Notes under the pieces: generated by a model | Databases searched by the model: none | The model's input: the letters and a program-made list of their open reading frames with translations, nothing else | What the model was told of the DNA's origin: nothing | Shown: positions 6,381-12,991 of the stretch, piece after piece | How the letters are laid out: each line of letters begins with the position of its first letter | Numbering within the stretch: the first letter of the stretch is position 1 | DNA from: Alphaproteobacteria bacterium | Lineage (GTDB): Bacteria > Pseudomonadota > Alphaproteobacteria > Sphingomonadales > Emcibacteraceae | NCBI GenBank assembly: GCA_013152615.1 | Contig: JAADGA010000263.1 | Span: 1-12,991 of the forward strand | Reading direction: 5' to 3' | DNA: 12,991 nt | Program-made: the position numbers and the translations under genes

Positions 6381-6427
6381 AAATATAGTTTTTAATTTTG
6401 GTATATTCTGGCTATATTTGAAATATA
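6381..6427. promoter_or_regulatory. Likely Lrp/AsnC operator between hpd and its divergent regulator
   Basis: A perfect 15-bp palindrome TATATTTGAAATATA (6413-6427) lies 26 bp before the regulator start. An exact 8-bp inverted pair, AAATATAG (6381-6388) and CTATATTT (6412-6419), reaches back toward hpd with centres about 31 bp apart, close to three helical turns. Lrp-family proteins bind 15-bp AT-rich palindromes in phased series, so this fits autoregulation and control of hpd. The binding protein is inferred from location. Confidence 0.55.
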
Positions 6428-6452
6428 AATTCATAAATCAGGATATAATGAG

Positions 6453-6923
6453 ATGACTATTTCACTGGATAGCCCGGACAGAAGAATTCTTAACCTGATT
6501 CAGGTGCAGGCGAGTCTGACCCATCAGGAAATTGCCGAGCGGACCGGGGTATCGGCAACTTCAGTGTGGCGGCGGATTAAAAATCTTGAAGAGGTTGGCG
6601 TCATCCGCGGGCGGGTCGCCCTGCTTGATCCGAAGAAAATCGGCATGCAGGTCTGCGCCCTGATCAGCCTCCGGCTGGTGCGTCACGGCGAAGATACCCG
6701 GATTGAGTTTGAGGATTTTATCGCCTCGCGCCCCGAGATAATGGAATGCTATGCCGTGGTCGGTGATTATGATTATATGCTGGTGGTGATGGTGCCAACT
6801 GTCGAGGATTATGAAATTTTCCTGTCGCGTCATCTGCTCAGTCATGCTCTGGTGGCCTCATCCAATTCGAGCTTTACCCTCCGGCGGGTGAAATATACCA
6901 CTGCACATGCGCTGGCTTTGTGA
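6453..6923 (+). CDS. Lrp/AsnC-family transcriptional regulator (divergent from hpd)
   Basis: The 156-residue protein has the standard two-domain Lrp build. An N-terminal winged helix-turn-helix (about residues 7-55; LTHQEIAERTGVSATSVWRR is the HTH core) precedes a C-terminal RAM effector/oligomerisation domain with the GDYDY signature at 104-108. The start has AGGAT (6440-6444) eight bases upstream. It faces away from hpd, with likely operators in the shared spacer, so it probably senses an aromatic amino acid or its keto-acid and controls hpd and itself. The membrane hydrolase gene follows after 30 bp and is probably co-transcribed. It shares the fold and RAM motif with the regulator at 12.4 kb but is clearly a distinct protein. 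The effector is unknown. Confidence 0.9.
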   Translation: MTISLDSPDRRILNLIQVQASLTHQEIAERTGVSATSVWRRIKNLEEVGVIRGRVALLDPKKIGMQVCALISLRLVRHGEDTRIEFEDFIASRPEIMECYAVVGDYDYMLVVMVPTVEDYEIFLSRHLLSHALVASSNSSFTLRRVKYTTAHALAL

Positions 6924-6953
6924 TAAACTCCGGCAAAATACGGGAGGATTATC

Positions 6954-7613
6954 ATGTTTATCGGTCATTATGCGGCCGGATTGGCGCTAAAATCGGTGGA
7001 GAAGAAAGCCTCGCTCGGTATGCTGTTCATTGCGGTGCAATTGCTTGATTATCTGTTTTTCACCCTGGCCCCGCTCGGTATTGAAAAATTCAATCTGGTA
7101 AAAAACTATACCGCCGTTAATCATTATCAGATCTATTATTATCCCTATAGCCACGGATTGCTGGCCGCGTTTCTGTGGTCGGGGGCGGTTTATATTCTGT
7201 GGCGTTCTCTGTTTTCAGCAACCGGGCGGAAAGTCGCGCTGGTGATGGCGCTTGCGGTGCTGTCACACTGGTTGCTGGATTTGATTGTTCATACCCCGGA
7301 CCTGCCGCTGCTCGGTAATGACAGTCTGAAGGTCGGTTTTGGCCTGTGGCATTATTTTGCCGCAACTTATATAGTGGAGGTTTCGTTGCTGGTCGGGGCG
7401 TTGATGCTTTATCTGCGGGCGACAACCGCCATCGGGACGATGGGCAAATATGCCATGATTATTTTTGTCATTGTCATGATCGCTATCTATACCGTAGTGG
7501 TCAATACGCCGTTCAATCCGGACCAAACCGTGGCCGCGGCATCCTTTGCGGCGCTCGCGGTTTTTACGGTTTTTACCGCCGTCGCCTTCTGGCTCGACCG
7601 TTACCGGGTTTGA
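6954..7613 (+). CDS. Membrane-bound metal-dependent hydrolase, YdjM/LexA-binding-hydrolase-like
   Basis: The 219-residue protein is strongly hydrophobic, with about six likely membrane segments (near 22-41, 67-84, 93-110, 133-153, 162-182 and 190-213). The N-terminal MFIGHYAAGLALK and later SHGLL (H67) and LSHWLLDLIVH (H105, D109, H113) have the His/Asp spacing of the YdjM-type metal-dependent hydrolase family. GGGAGG six bases before the ATG is a strong ribosome-binding site. It follows the Lrp-like gene by 30 bp, so it is likely in the same transcript. Its 3' end overlaps the aminotransferase gene on the other strand by 13 bp. No link to aromatic catabolism is evident from the protein itself, and the substrate is unknown. 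The family call is moderate confidence. Confidence 0.75.
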   Translation: MFIGHYAAGLALKSVEKKASLGMLFIAVQLLDYLFFTLAPLGIEKFNLVKNYTAVNHYQIYYYPYSHGLLAAFLWSGAVYILWRSLFSATGRKVALVMALAVLSHWLLDLIVHTPDLPLLGNDSLKVGFGLWHYFAATYIVEVSLLVGALMLYLRATTAIGTMGKYAMIIFVIVMIAIYTVVVNTPFNPDQTVAAASFAALAVFTVFTAVAFWLDRYRV

Positions 7614-8701
7614 GCAAAAAAGGCGGCCATCGCGGCAAGCAGCGCCTCATTTTCACTGTCGGTGCCGATGGTGATGCGTAAAGAGCCTGCCAGATCATAA
7701 TTGCCCACCGGGCGGACAATGATGCCACGCCCGCGCAGAAAATCATTGGCGGCGGCGGCTTGTTGCGCCCCCCCGGGAAAATGAACCAGAATAAAATTAC
7801 CGTGGCTCGGGGTGACGTCCAGGCCGATTTCTTCCAGCGCGGCTGACAGTCGTGGTAGCCATTTCAGGTTATGGGCGCGGGCGCGGGCAACATGGTCCTG
7901 ATCCCGCACGGCGGCAATGGCGGCCGCCTGCGATACCCGGCTGACGTTAAAGGTGCCGCGAATCCGGTTCAATATATCCAACACTGATTTTGGCGCGTAG
8001 GCCCAGCCGACCCGCGCCCCGGCGAGGCCATATATCTTGGAAAATGTCCGGGTGACGATGGTATTGTCCAGTCCATTATCGACCAGATCGAAACCGGCGT
8101 CATAATCCGGCCGCTCAACATATTCGGCATAAGCCGCATCCAGCATCAGCAGAATGTCATCCCTGAGACCGTCGCGCAGACGCCTGACCTCATCTTTGGC
8201 CAGATAAGTGCCGGTCGGGTTATTGGGATTGGCCAGATTAACAATTTTCGTCCTTGGCGTTACCGCGGCGAGCATGGCATCGACATTGGCGCTATAATTA
8301 TCCTCCGGCACCATCACCGGGGTTGCGCCGACTGCGTTGATTGCGATCGGATAGGCGATAAAACCATATTGGCAGTAAATTATTTCGTCACCGTCGCTGG
8401 CATAGCCCTTGGGCAGCAGGTGGAGCAATTCCTCCGAGCCGTTGGCACAGATGATCTGCGCCGGATCAAGGCCGTGAACCGCGCCAATGGCGTTACGCAA
8501 TTCAGTACAGGTCGGGTCAGGGTAAAGATTAAGACCCTCGCCCGCCGCGTTTTGGGCCGCTTCGACCGCGGCGGGACTTGGCCCCATCGGGCTTTCATTG
8601 GACGCAAGTTTGATCACCCGGTCAAAGCCCTTTATTTTGGCATCACCGGCTTTATAGGCGGTAATATTCAATATGCCATTGCGGGGCTTGATCGGGGCCA
8701 T
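7601..8701 (-). CDS. hisC: Histidinol-phosphate/aromatic aminotransferase (HisC family, PLP)
   Basis: This 366-residue class I/II fold-type I aminotransferase carries KLASNESPMGPSP near residue 31, the NPNNPTG motif at 158-164, D188 and Y191 at the cofactor, the PLP-binding K222 in TRTFSKIYGLAG, and R230 in AGARVGW. The family makes histidinol phosphate in histidine synthesis, but many alphaproteobacterial members also or mainly transaminate Phe, Tyr or Trp. It lies 27 bp downstream of the indolepyruvate oxidoreductase with AAGGA seven bases before its ATG. No other his gene is in the window, so an aromatic transaminase feeding arylpyruvate to that enzyme and to HPD is the better reading. The gene symbol is by family only. 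Its end overlaps the convergent hydrolase gene by 13 bp. Confidence 0.88.
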   Translation of the reverse strand: MAPIKPRNGILNITAYKAGDAKIKGFDRVIKLASNESPMGPSPAAVEAAQNAAGEGLNLYPDPTCTELRNAIGAVHGLDPAQIICANGSEELLHLLPKGYASDGDEIIYCQYGFIAYPIAINAVGATPVMVPEDNYSANVDAMLAAVTPRTKIVNLANPNNPTGTYLAKDEVRRLRDGLRDDILLMLDAAYAEYVERPDYDAGFDLVDNGLDNTIVTRTFSKIYGLAGARVGWAYAPKSVLDILNRIRGTFNVSRVSQAAAIAAVRDQDHVARARAHNLKWLPRLSAALEEIGLDVTPSHGNFILVHFPGGAQQAAAANDFLRGRGIIVRPVGNYDLAGSLRITIGTDSENEALLAAMAAFFAQTR

Positions 8702-8728
8702 CTTGTTGTCCTTGATTTTAATTATTAT

Positions 8729-11700
8729 TTATTCTGCTGCTGCCCTATGCTTATCGTCACAATGATAATCATGCAATAGCTCAGTTGTCTTTCTGGCTGA
8801 TATTTCGATGGCTTTTTCTTTTATATGGCCAAAACCCCTTATTTCAGAAGGGATTGAGGCGAGCGCGGTTGCAATAGATATTTTTTCTGTGGTCAGAGTT
8901 CTGCCAAATTCCACGAGCAGATCCTCATAATCCCGGATCAGGTGCCGTTCCCGTCTGCGCTCTGCCGTCCAGCCAAAAATATCGACCATGGTGCCGCGAA
9001 GCGGGCGCAGCCGGGCGGTCAGTTTCAGCGCATAAAACAGCCAGCCGCCAAAGGCGATTTTACCCAAATGTCCCCGGCTGTCCTTGCGGGCCAGCAGCGG
9101 CGGGGCCATATGAAACTGAAGTTTAAAATCACCGTCAAACTGCGCGCGGATATTTTTGTCAAATTCGCCGTTGGTATAGAGCCGGGCTACTTCATATTCA
9201 TCCTTGATCGCCAGCAGTTTGAAATAATTACGCGCCACCGCTTTTGCCAGAATATGATCCTTAGCGCCAAGCCCCGCTTCCACATCACGGATTTTATCAA
9301 CCGCGCGGGTATATTTATCCGCCAGCGCCTGATGCTGATAGTCTTTCAGGTAATCGGCACGGTAGTTGACAATATCTGCTAACGCCGTCAGCGGCTTATC
9401 GCTCTTAAGTGGCTGAGGCAGCGCGCGGTCAATCAGCGCCATATCAGTGGCGGCAATGCGCCCCCAGTCAAAGCTCGCCCGGTTGCTGTCAACCGCCACC
9501 GCATTGAGCTCAATCGCCTGCATTATCGCCGCGAATGACAGCGGGATTTTACCCTTTTGCCACGCATAGCCGAACAGGAACATATTGGTGGCGATACTGT
9601 CACCGATCAGGGCAGTGGCAATTTTAGTCGCCTCAATCCCCTCGATCGCATCCGGCCCGGTGACGGCGGCAATATTATCCACGGTCAGGGCGTCATGAAT
9701 ATCGGCGTCACGGCTGAGGGTAAACTGGGCGGTCTGGATTTTCTGACGGTTGAGGATAACCGAGGATTTGCCTTTTTTAAGGGTGCGTAACGCTTCCCGA
9801 CTGCCCGCCACCACCAGATCACAGCCGAGCAGCAGGTCAGCCCTGCCGGTGCCGATGCGAACCGCCTTAAGCTCTGCCGCCCGCGGTGCCAGACGGACAT
9901 AGCTGATCACCGACCCGCCCTTCTGGGCAAAACCGGTAAAGTCAAGCACGCTCGCGCCCTTGCCCTCAAGATGCGCCGCCGTCACCATAATCTGGCCGAT
10001 GGTGACAATGCCGGTGCCGCCGATGCCGGTAACCATAATATCATAGCCATCCGTGATGGCCGCAATGTCGGGCAGTGGAATGTCCGCCATCATTTCAGCG
10101 GGACTGCGGCGGCTGCCTTGCTTTAACCGCCCGCCGTGAACGGTGACAAAAGCCGGGCAAAAGCCGTCAACACAGGCATAATCCTTGTTGCAGCTCGACT
10201 GGTCAATGGCGCGTTTGCGGCCAAGCTCGGTCACCTTCGGCACAATGGCAATACAGTTGGAGGCGGTGGAACAGTCGCCGCAGGCCTCGCACACCAGCTC
10301 GTTGATAAAGACGCGTTTTGGCGGATCGGGAAATTGCTTTTTCTTGCGGCGGCGGCGTTTTTCGGCGGCACAGGTCTGATCATAAATCAGTGCCGAAACC
10401 CCCTTGACCTCGCGTAGTTTGCGCTGAATAGCGTCAAGCTCACGCCGGTGATGGATGGTGACCCCCCGGGCAAAATCGGCACGGCCGTGATATTTTTCCG
10501 GCTCGTCGCTGACCACATAGATCACGTCAACCCCTTCATGACGGAGCTGGTGGCTGATCTGATCGACGCTCAGATTACCTTCGAGCGGCTGACCGCCGGT
10601 CATGGCAATGGCATCATTATAGAGGATTTTATAAGTGATGTTGCTGTTCGCCGCCACCGACTGACGGATGGCAAGCAGGCCGGAATGATAATAGGTGCCG
10701 TCACCGAGATTCTGGAAAATATGAGCTTCTCTGGTGAATTTACTCTGGCCGATCCAGTTGACGCCCTCGCCGCCCATCTGGGTCAGGCTGGAGGTGCTGC
10801 GGTCCATATTGCTGGCCATGAAATGACAGCCAATCCCGGCGAGGGCACGGCTGCCGTCCGGGACTTTGGTCGAGCTGTTATGGGGACAGCCGGCACAGAA
10901 ATACGGCGTACGGAAATCTTTGGCATGGATGGCTTTGATCGTTGCGAGCTGCGTATCCACCCCGGCGGTTAACGCACCAATATGACCGGTCAGCGCGTCA
11001 ATATGGCCGCTCAGCCCGATATTTTCAAGCGCCGGGGTCAGGGCCTTCAGCACCGCTTCCGGCGATAGTTCGCCGACCGGATTGAGCAATGGTTCGCCGT
11101 TTTCATCTTTCTTACCGATGATCAGCGGACGGCTGCTTGCCGACATATTATAGAAAATATCACGGATCTGACTTTCGACAAAGCTGCGCTTTTCCTCGAC
11201 AATGATGATTTTTTCAAACTGGCGGCCAAAGGCGATAATGCCTTCCGGCTCCAGCGGCCACACCAGCCCGATTTTATAGATTGAAAGCCCGGCCCTTTCC
11301 GCCATCTGCTGATCAATCCCGGCATCGGCAAAAGCCTGCATCAGGTCAAGATAGCCTTTGCCGCAGCTAACAATGCCCAAGGGGGATTTTTGTTTGGTGG
11401 AAGGGAAGTGTTTGGTGCAGTCCCAGATTAATTTGTTGATCGGGTTTGAGCGGGCAAAGGCGTGAACCGCCTTTAACTTATGATCGATCAGACGGCCTTC
11501 ACTCAACGCGAACGGATCAGGCCAGCGATAATGCAGCGCCGCCTTGTCATAGCCCTTATGCTCCGGCGTGATAAAATCACCCGGCACCAGATCCAGAGTG
11601 ACCGTGGCCGCACTTTCGACAATCTCGCTGACCGCGATAAAGCCCGTCCAGCAGCCGCTATAGCGGCTCAGCGCGATACCATAAAGCCCGAATTCAAGAT

Positions 11701-12253
11701 AATCCTGAATATTGGCCGGGGCGAGGACCGGCATCAGCCATGACGCCATCACCTGTTCGCTCTGATGGTTCATGCTGCTCGATACCGCGCCATGATCATC
11801 ACCGGCAATCACCAGCACGCCGCCACGGGGCGAGGCACCGAAGCTGTTGCCGTGTTTCAGGGCATCACCGGCGCGGTCAAGCCCCGGTCCCTTGCCGTAC
11901 CAGATACCGAAAACGCCGTCATAATTGGCAAGGCCGGAGGTCTCCACCTGTTGACTGCCAAGGACGGCGGTGGCGGCCAGCTCCTCATTGATGCCGGGCT
12001 GGAATTTAATATTATGGCGGTCGAGATGGGCGGAGGCCTGCCACAGTTCGCGGTCATAATTGCCAAGCGGCGATCCGCGGTAGCCGGAGATAAATCCGGC
12101 GCTATTAAGCCCGTGCCTGCGGTCGGCTGCGGCCTGAAGCAGGGCAATCCGCACCAGCGCCTGGGTCCCGGTGAGAAATATCTGCCCCGCTGTTCGCTGG
12201 TATCTGTCGTCCAGTTGATAATCGTCGAGATGAGCCGCTGCTGATGCTTCCAT
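8729..12253 (-). CDS. Fused indolepyruvate ferredoxin oxidoreductase (IorA-IorB type)
   Basis: This 1174-residue single-chain 2-oxo-acid oxidoreductase oxidatively decarboxylates indolepyruvate, phenylpyruvate or hydroxyphenylpyruvate to the aryl-acetyl-CoA, passing electrons to an Fe-S acceptor. Domains in order: an N-terminal Pyr domain (GFISGYRGSPLG at about 53-64); a ThDP-binding domain with FCAGCPHNSST (about 450) and GDGTYYHSG...NDAIAMTGGQ (about 517-555); a basic linker (RRRRKKK); a cysteine-rich cluster region (CEACGDCSTASNC then C-x5-C-x4-C, about 650-695) that could hold Fe-S clusters; an IorB-like gamma domain beginning at GIGGTGIVTIGQ (about 742); and a C-terminal domain (from about 950) typical of the aerobic fused forms. 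The length matches the fused family. The start has CAGGGT about seven bases upstream. It leads the HisC-like gene in one operon and diverges from an Lrp/AsnC gene. Fused enzymes of this type make phenylacetyl-CoA from phenylalanine in marine alphaproteobacteria; the exact substrate here is inferred. Confidence 0.92.
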   Translation of the reverse strand: MEASAAAHLDDYQLDDRYQRTAGQIFLTGTQALVRIALLQAAADRRHGLNSAGFISGYRGSPLGNYDRELWQASAHLDRHNIKFQPGINEELAATAVLGSQQVETSGLANYDGVFGIWYGKGPGLDRAGDALKHGNSFGASPRGGVLVIAGDDHGAVSSSMNHQSEQVMASWLMPVLAPANIQDYLEFGLYGIALSRYSGCWTGFIAVSEIVESAATVTLDLVPGDFITPEHKGYDKAALHYRWPDPFALSEGRLIDHKLKAVHAFARSNPINKLIWDCTKHFPSTKQKSPLGIVSCGKGYLDLMQAFADAGIDQQMAERAGLSIYKIGLVWPLEPEGIIAFGRQFEKIIIVEEKRSFVESQIRDIFYNMSASSRPLIIGKKDENGEPLLNPVGELSPEAVLKALTPALENIGLSGHIDALTGHIGALTAGVDTQLATIKAIHAKDFRTPYFCAGCPHNSSTKVPDGSRALAGIGCHFMASNMDRSTSSLTQMGGEGVNWIGQSKFTREAHIFQNLGDGTYYHSGLLAIRQSVAANSNITYKILYNDAIAMTGGQPLEGNLSVDQISHQLRHEGVDVIYVVSDEPEKYHGRADFARGVTIHHRRELDAIQRKLREVKGVSALIYDQTCAAEKRRRRKKKQFPDPPKRVFINELVCEACGDCSTASNCIAIVPKVTELGRKRAIDQSSCNKDYACVDGFCPAFVTVHGGRLKQGSRRSPAEMMADIPLPDIAAITDGYDIMVTGIGGTGIVTIGQIMVTAAHLEGKGASVLDFTGFAQKGGSVISYVRLAPRAAELKAVRIGTGRADLLLGCDLVVAGSREALRTLKKGKSSVILNRQKIQTAQFTLSRDADIHDALTVDNIAAVTGPDAIEGIEATKIATALIGDSIATNMFLFGYAWQKGKIPLSFAAIMQAIELNAVAVDSNRASFDWGRIAATDMALIDRALPQPLKSDKPLTALADIVNYRADYLKDYQHQALADKYTRAVDKIRDVEAGLGAKDHILAKAVARNYFKLLAIKDEYEVARLYTNGEFDKNIRAQFDGDFKLQFHMAPPLLARKDSRGHLGKIAFGGWLFYALKLTARLRPLRGTMVDIFGWTAERRRERHLIRDYEDLLVEFGRTLTTEKISIATALASIPSEIRGFGHIKEKAIEISARKTTELLHDYHCDDKHRAAAE

Positions 12254-12262
12254 GGTCTTTAC

Positions 12263-12281
12263 CCTGATATTTGTTAAATAT
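12263..12281. promoter_or_regulatory. Dyad ATATTT-GTT-AAATAT in the indolepyruvate oxidoreductase leader
   Basis: The 15-bp dyad 12267-12281 has exact 6-bp arms and lies 14 bp before the start codon. It overlaps CCTGATATTT (12263-12272), a 10-mer also present in the hpd leader (6333-6342) at nearly the same distance from the start. A regulator bound here could block transcription or translation of the operon. Confidence 0.5.
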
Positions 12282-12366
12282 GTTAAATAGATGATACGCC
12301 TAAAATACCGGGTATGTCCTTGCGATTTCAGGTGAGATATGGCAAAATGATAGAAGGTTATTGCAG

Positions 12367-12379
12367 AAATATTATATTT
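12367..12379. promoter_or_regulatory. Dyad AAATAT-T-ATATTT before the second Lrp/AsnC gene
   Basis: The 13-bp palindrome has exact 6-bp arms and lies 17 bp before the start codon of the regulator. It uses the same half-sites as the dyads at 6413-6427 and 12267-12281. The position suits autoregulation by the adjacent Lrp-type protein. Confidence 0.45.
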
Positions 12380-12396
12380 TATAGAAGGATTGTTCT

Positions 12397-12876
12397 TTGA
12401 TTAAACTGGATCAAATTGATTTCAGGATTCTGCGGCTTTTGCAGGAGCATGGCCGCCTGTCCAATCATGATCTGGCACGAAAAGTCGGCCTGTCGCCGTC
12501 GCCGTGCTGGCGGCGGGTCAAGCGGCTGGAAGAAGACGGTATCATCGATCATTATGCGGCAATATTAGATGCGGAAAAGGCCGGGTTCCAGCTGATCGCC
12601 TTTGCCCATGTGATGCTGGAAAAGCACCAGATGGCGATGCTTGACCAGTTTGATGAAGCAATCTGCGAGCGACCGGAGGTGTTGGAATATTACTCAATGA
12701 GCGGCGATTATGATTTCCTGCTCAAAGTCATTTCGCGCAATATCAAGGAATATGAAGATTTTCAGACCGGTTTCCTGATGCGTCTGCCGGTGGTGCGCTC
12801 AATCAGCACCAGTTTTGTCCTCAAACAGAAAAAACATATCACCCACCTGCCGCTCAGACTGCTGGAGGACGGGTGA
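12397..12876 (+). CDS. Lrp/AsnC-family transcriptional regulator (divergent from the indolepyruvate oxidoreductase operon)
   Basis: The 159-residue protein has an N-terminal winged helix-turn-helix (about residues 4-52; LSNHDLARKVGLSPSPCWRR is the HTH core, with WRRVKRLEEDGII as recognition/wing) and a C-terminal RAM domain with the GDYDF signature at 103-107. The SPSPCWRR segment is typical of Lrp proteins that act on amino-acid genes. It starts with TTG at 12397, supported by GAAGGA (12384-12389) seven bases upstream; no better-placed ATG exists. It diverges from the oxidoreductase gene across 143 bp with two AT-rich dyads, so it likely controls that operon in response to an aromatic amino acid. 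The effector is inferred. Confidence 0.9.
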   Translation: MIKLDQIDFRILRLLQEHGRLSNHDLARKVGLSPSPCWRRVKRLEEDGIIDHYAAILDAEKAGFQLIAFAHVMLEKHQMAMLDQFDEAICERPEVLEYYSMSGDYDFLLKVISRNIKEYEDFQTGFLMRLPVVRSISTSFVLKQKKHITHLPLRLLEDG

Positions 12877-12991
12877 GGGGAGAAGACGGATCAATGACAC
12901 TGTAATTAGTCAGTCCTAAAAAAGGCTATTTTACCATTGATATTTCTTTGTCTTGAAGAATGACAGCAGTATTTCAAGCAGCCATAAAAAG

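Noticed and set aside
10448..10972. Open frame of about 174 codons on the + strand inside the indolepyruvate oxidoreductase
   Set aside because: It lies wholly antisense to the ThDP-binding domain, whose motifs are intact. It has no independent support.
12952..12978. Inverted repeat CTTGAA / TTCAAG near the right edge
   Set aside because: The arms are only 6 bp with a 15-bp loop and lie in AT-rich DNA with no gene visible on the right side. It is probably chance, and the window ends too soon to judge.

Overview
The window looks like chromosomal DNA of an alphaproteobacterium. Support comes from the fused aerobic-type indolepyruvate ferredoxin oxidoreductase, the small response regulator with 'PDRRR' tail motifs overlapping an Hpt protein, the AsnC/Lrp genes, and a moderate GC content that is even across the genes. 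I cannot name a genus. No rRNA, tRNA, insertion sequence or CRISPR array is visible.

Layout. (1) 1-1602, + strand: the 3' part of a subtilisin-like (S8) serine protease gene. Its 5' part in this window is an array of 24-bp tandem repeats coding an Ala-rich octapeptide. (2) 1745-2789, + strand: a translationally overlapping pair, a single-domain CheY-like response regulator and an Hpt phosphotransfer protein, with no histidine kinase nearby. (3) 2872-4509, - strand: a thiamine-diphosphate enzyme of the acetolactate synthase-like superfamily. Its start codon abuts seven tandem 12-13-bp repeats. (4) 4597-4948: a 352-bp AT-rich non-coding stretch ending in a perfect dyad in front of a small one-helix membrane protein gene (4949-5197, +). 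(5) 5269-6321, - strand: 4-hydroxyphenylpyruvate dioxygenase (hpd), divergent from an Lrp/AsnC regulator (6453-6923, +), which is followed by a YdjM-like membrane hydrolase (6954-7613, +). (6) 7601-12253, - strand: an operon of fused indolepyruvate ferredoxin oxidoreductase and a HisC-family aminotransferase, divergent from a second Lrp/AsnC regulator (12397-12876, +).

How the genes fit together. From 5.2 kb to the right end the region reads as an aromatic amino-acid catabolism locus. The HisC-like enzyme would transaminate Phe, Tyr or Trp to arylpyruvates. HPD would take 4-hydroxyphenylpyruvate to homogentisate. The indolepyruvate oxidoreductase would oxidatively decarboxylate arylpyruvates to aryl-acetyl-CoA. 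Each catabolic unit is divergent from its own Lrp/AsnC gene, and the two divergent spacers share AT-rich dyads built from ATATTT/AAATAT half-sites. The thiamine-diphosphate enzyme may be another 2-oxo-acid enzyme of the same locus, but its substrate cannot be read from sequence.

Most notable for follow-up: the shared half-site dyads at both divergent promoters, the 13-bp tandem array at the thiamine-diphosphate enzyme start, the dyad-controlled small membrane protein, and the octapeptide-repeat protease. I see no clearly new multi-gene system; the novelty, if any, is in regulation and in the small protein.
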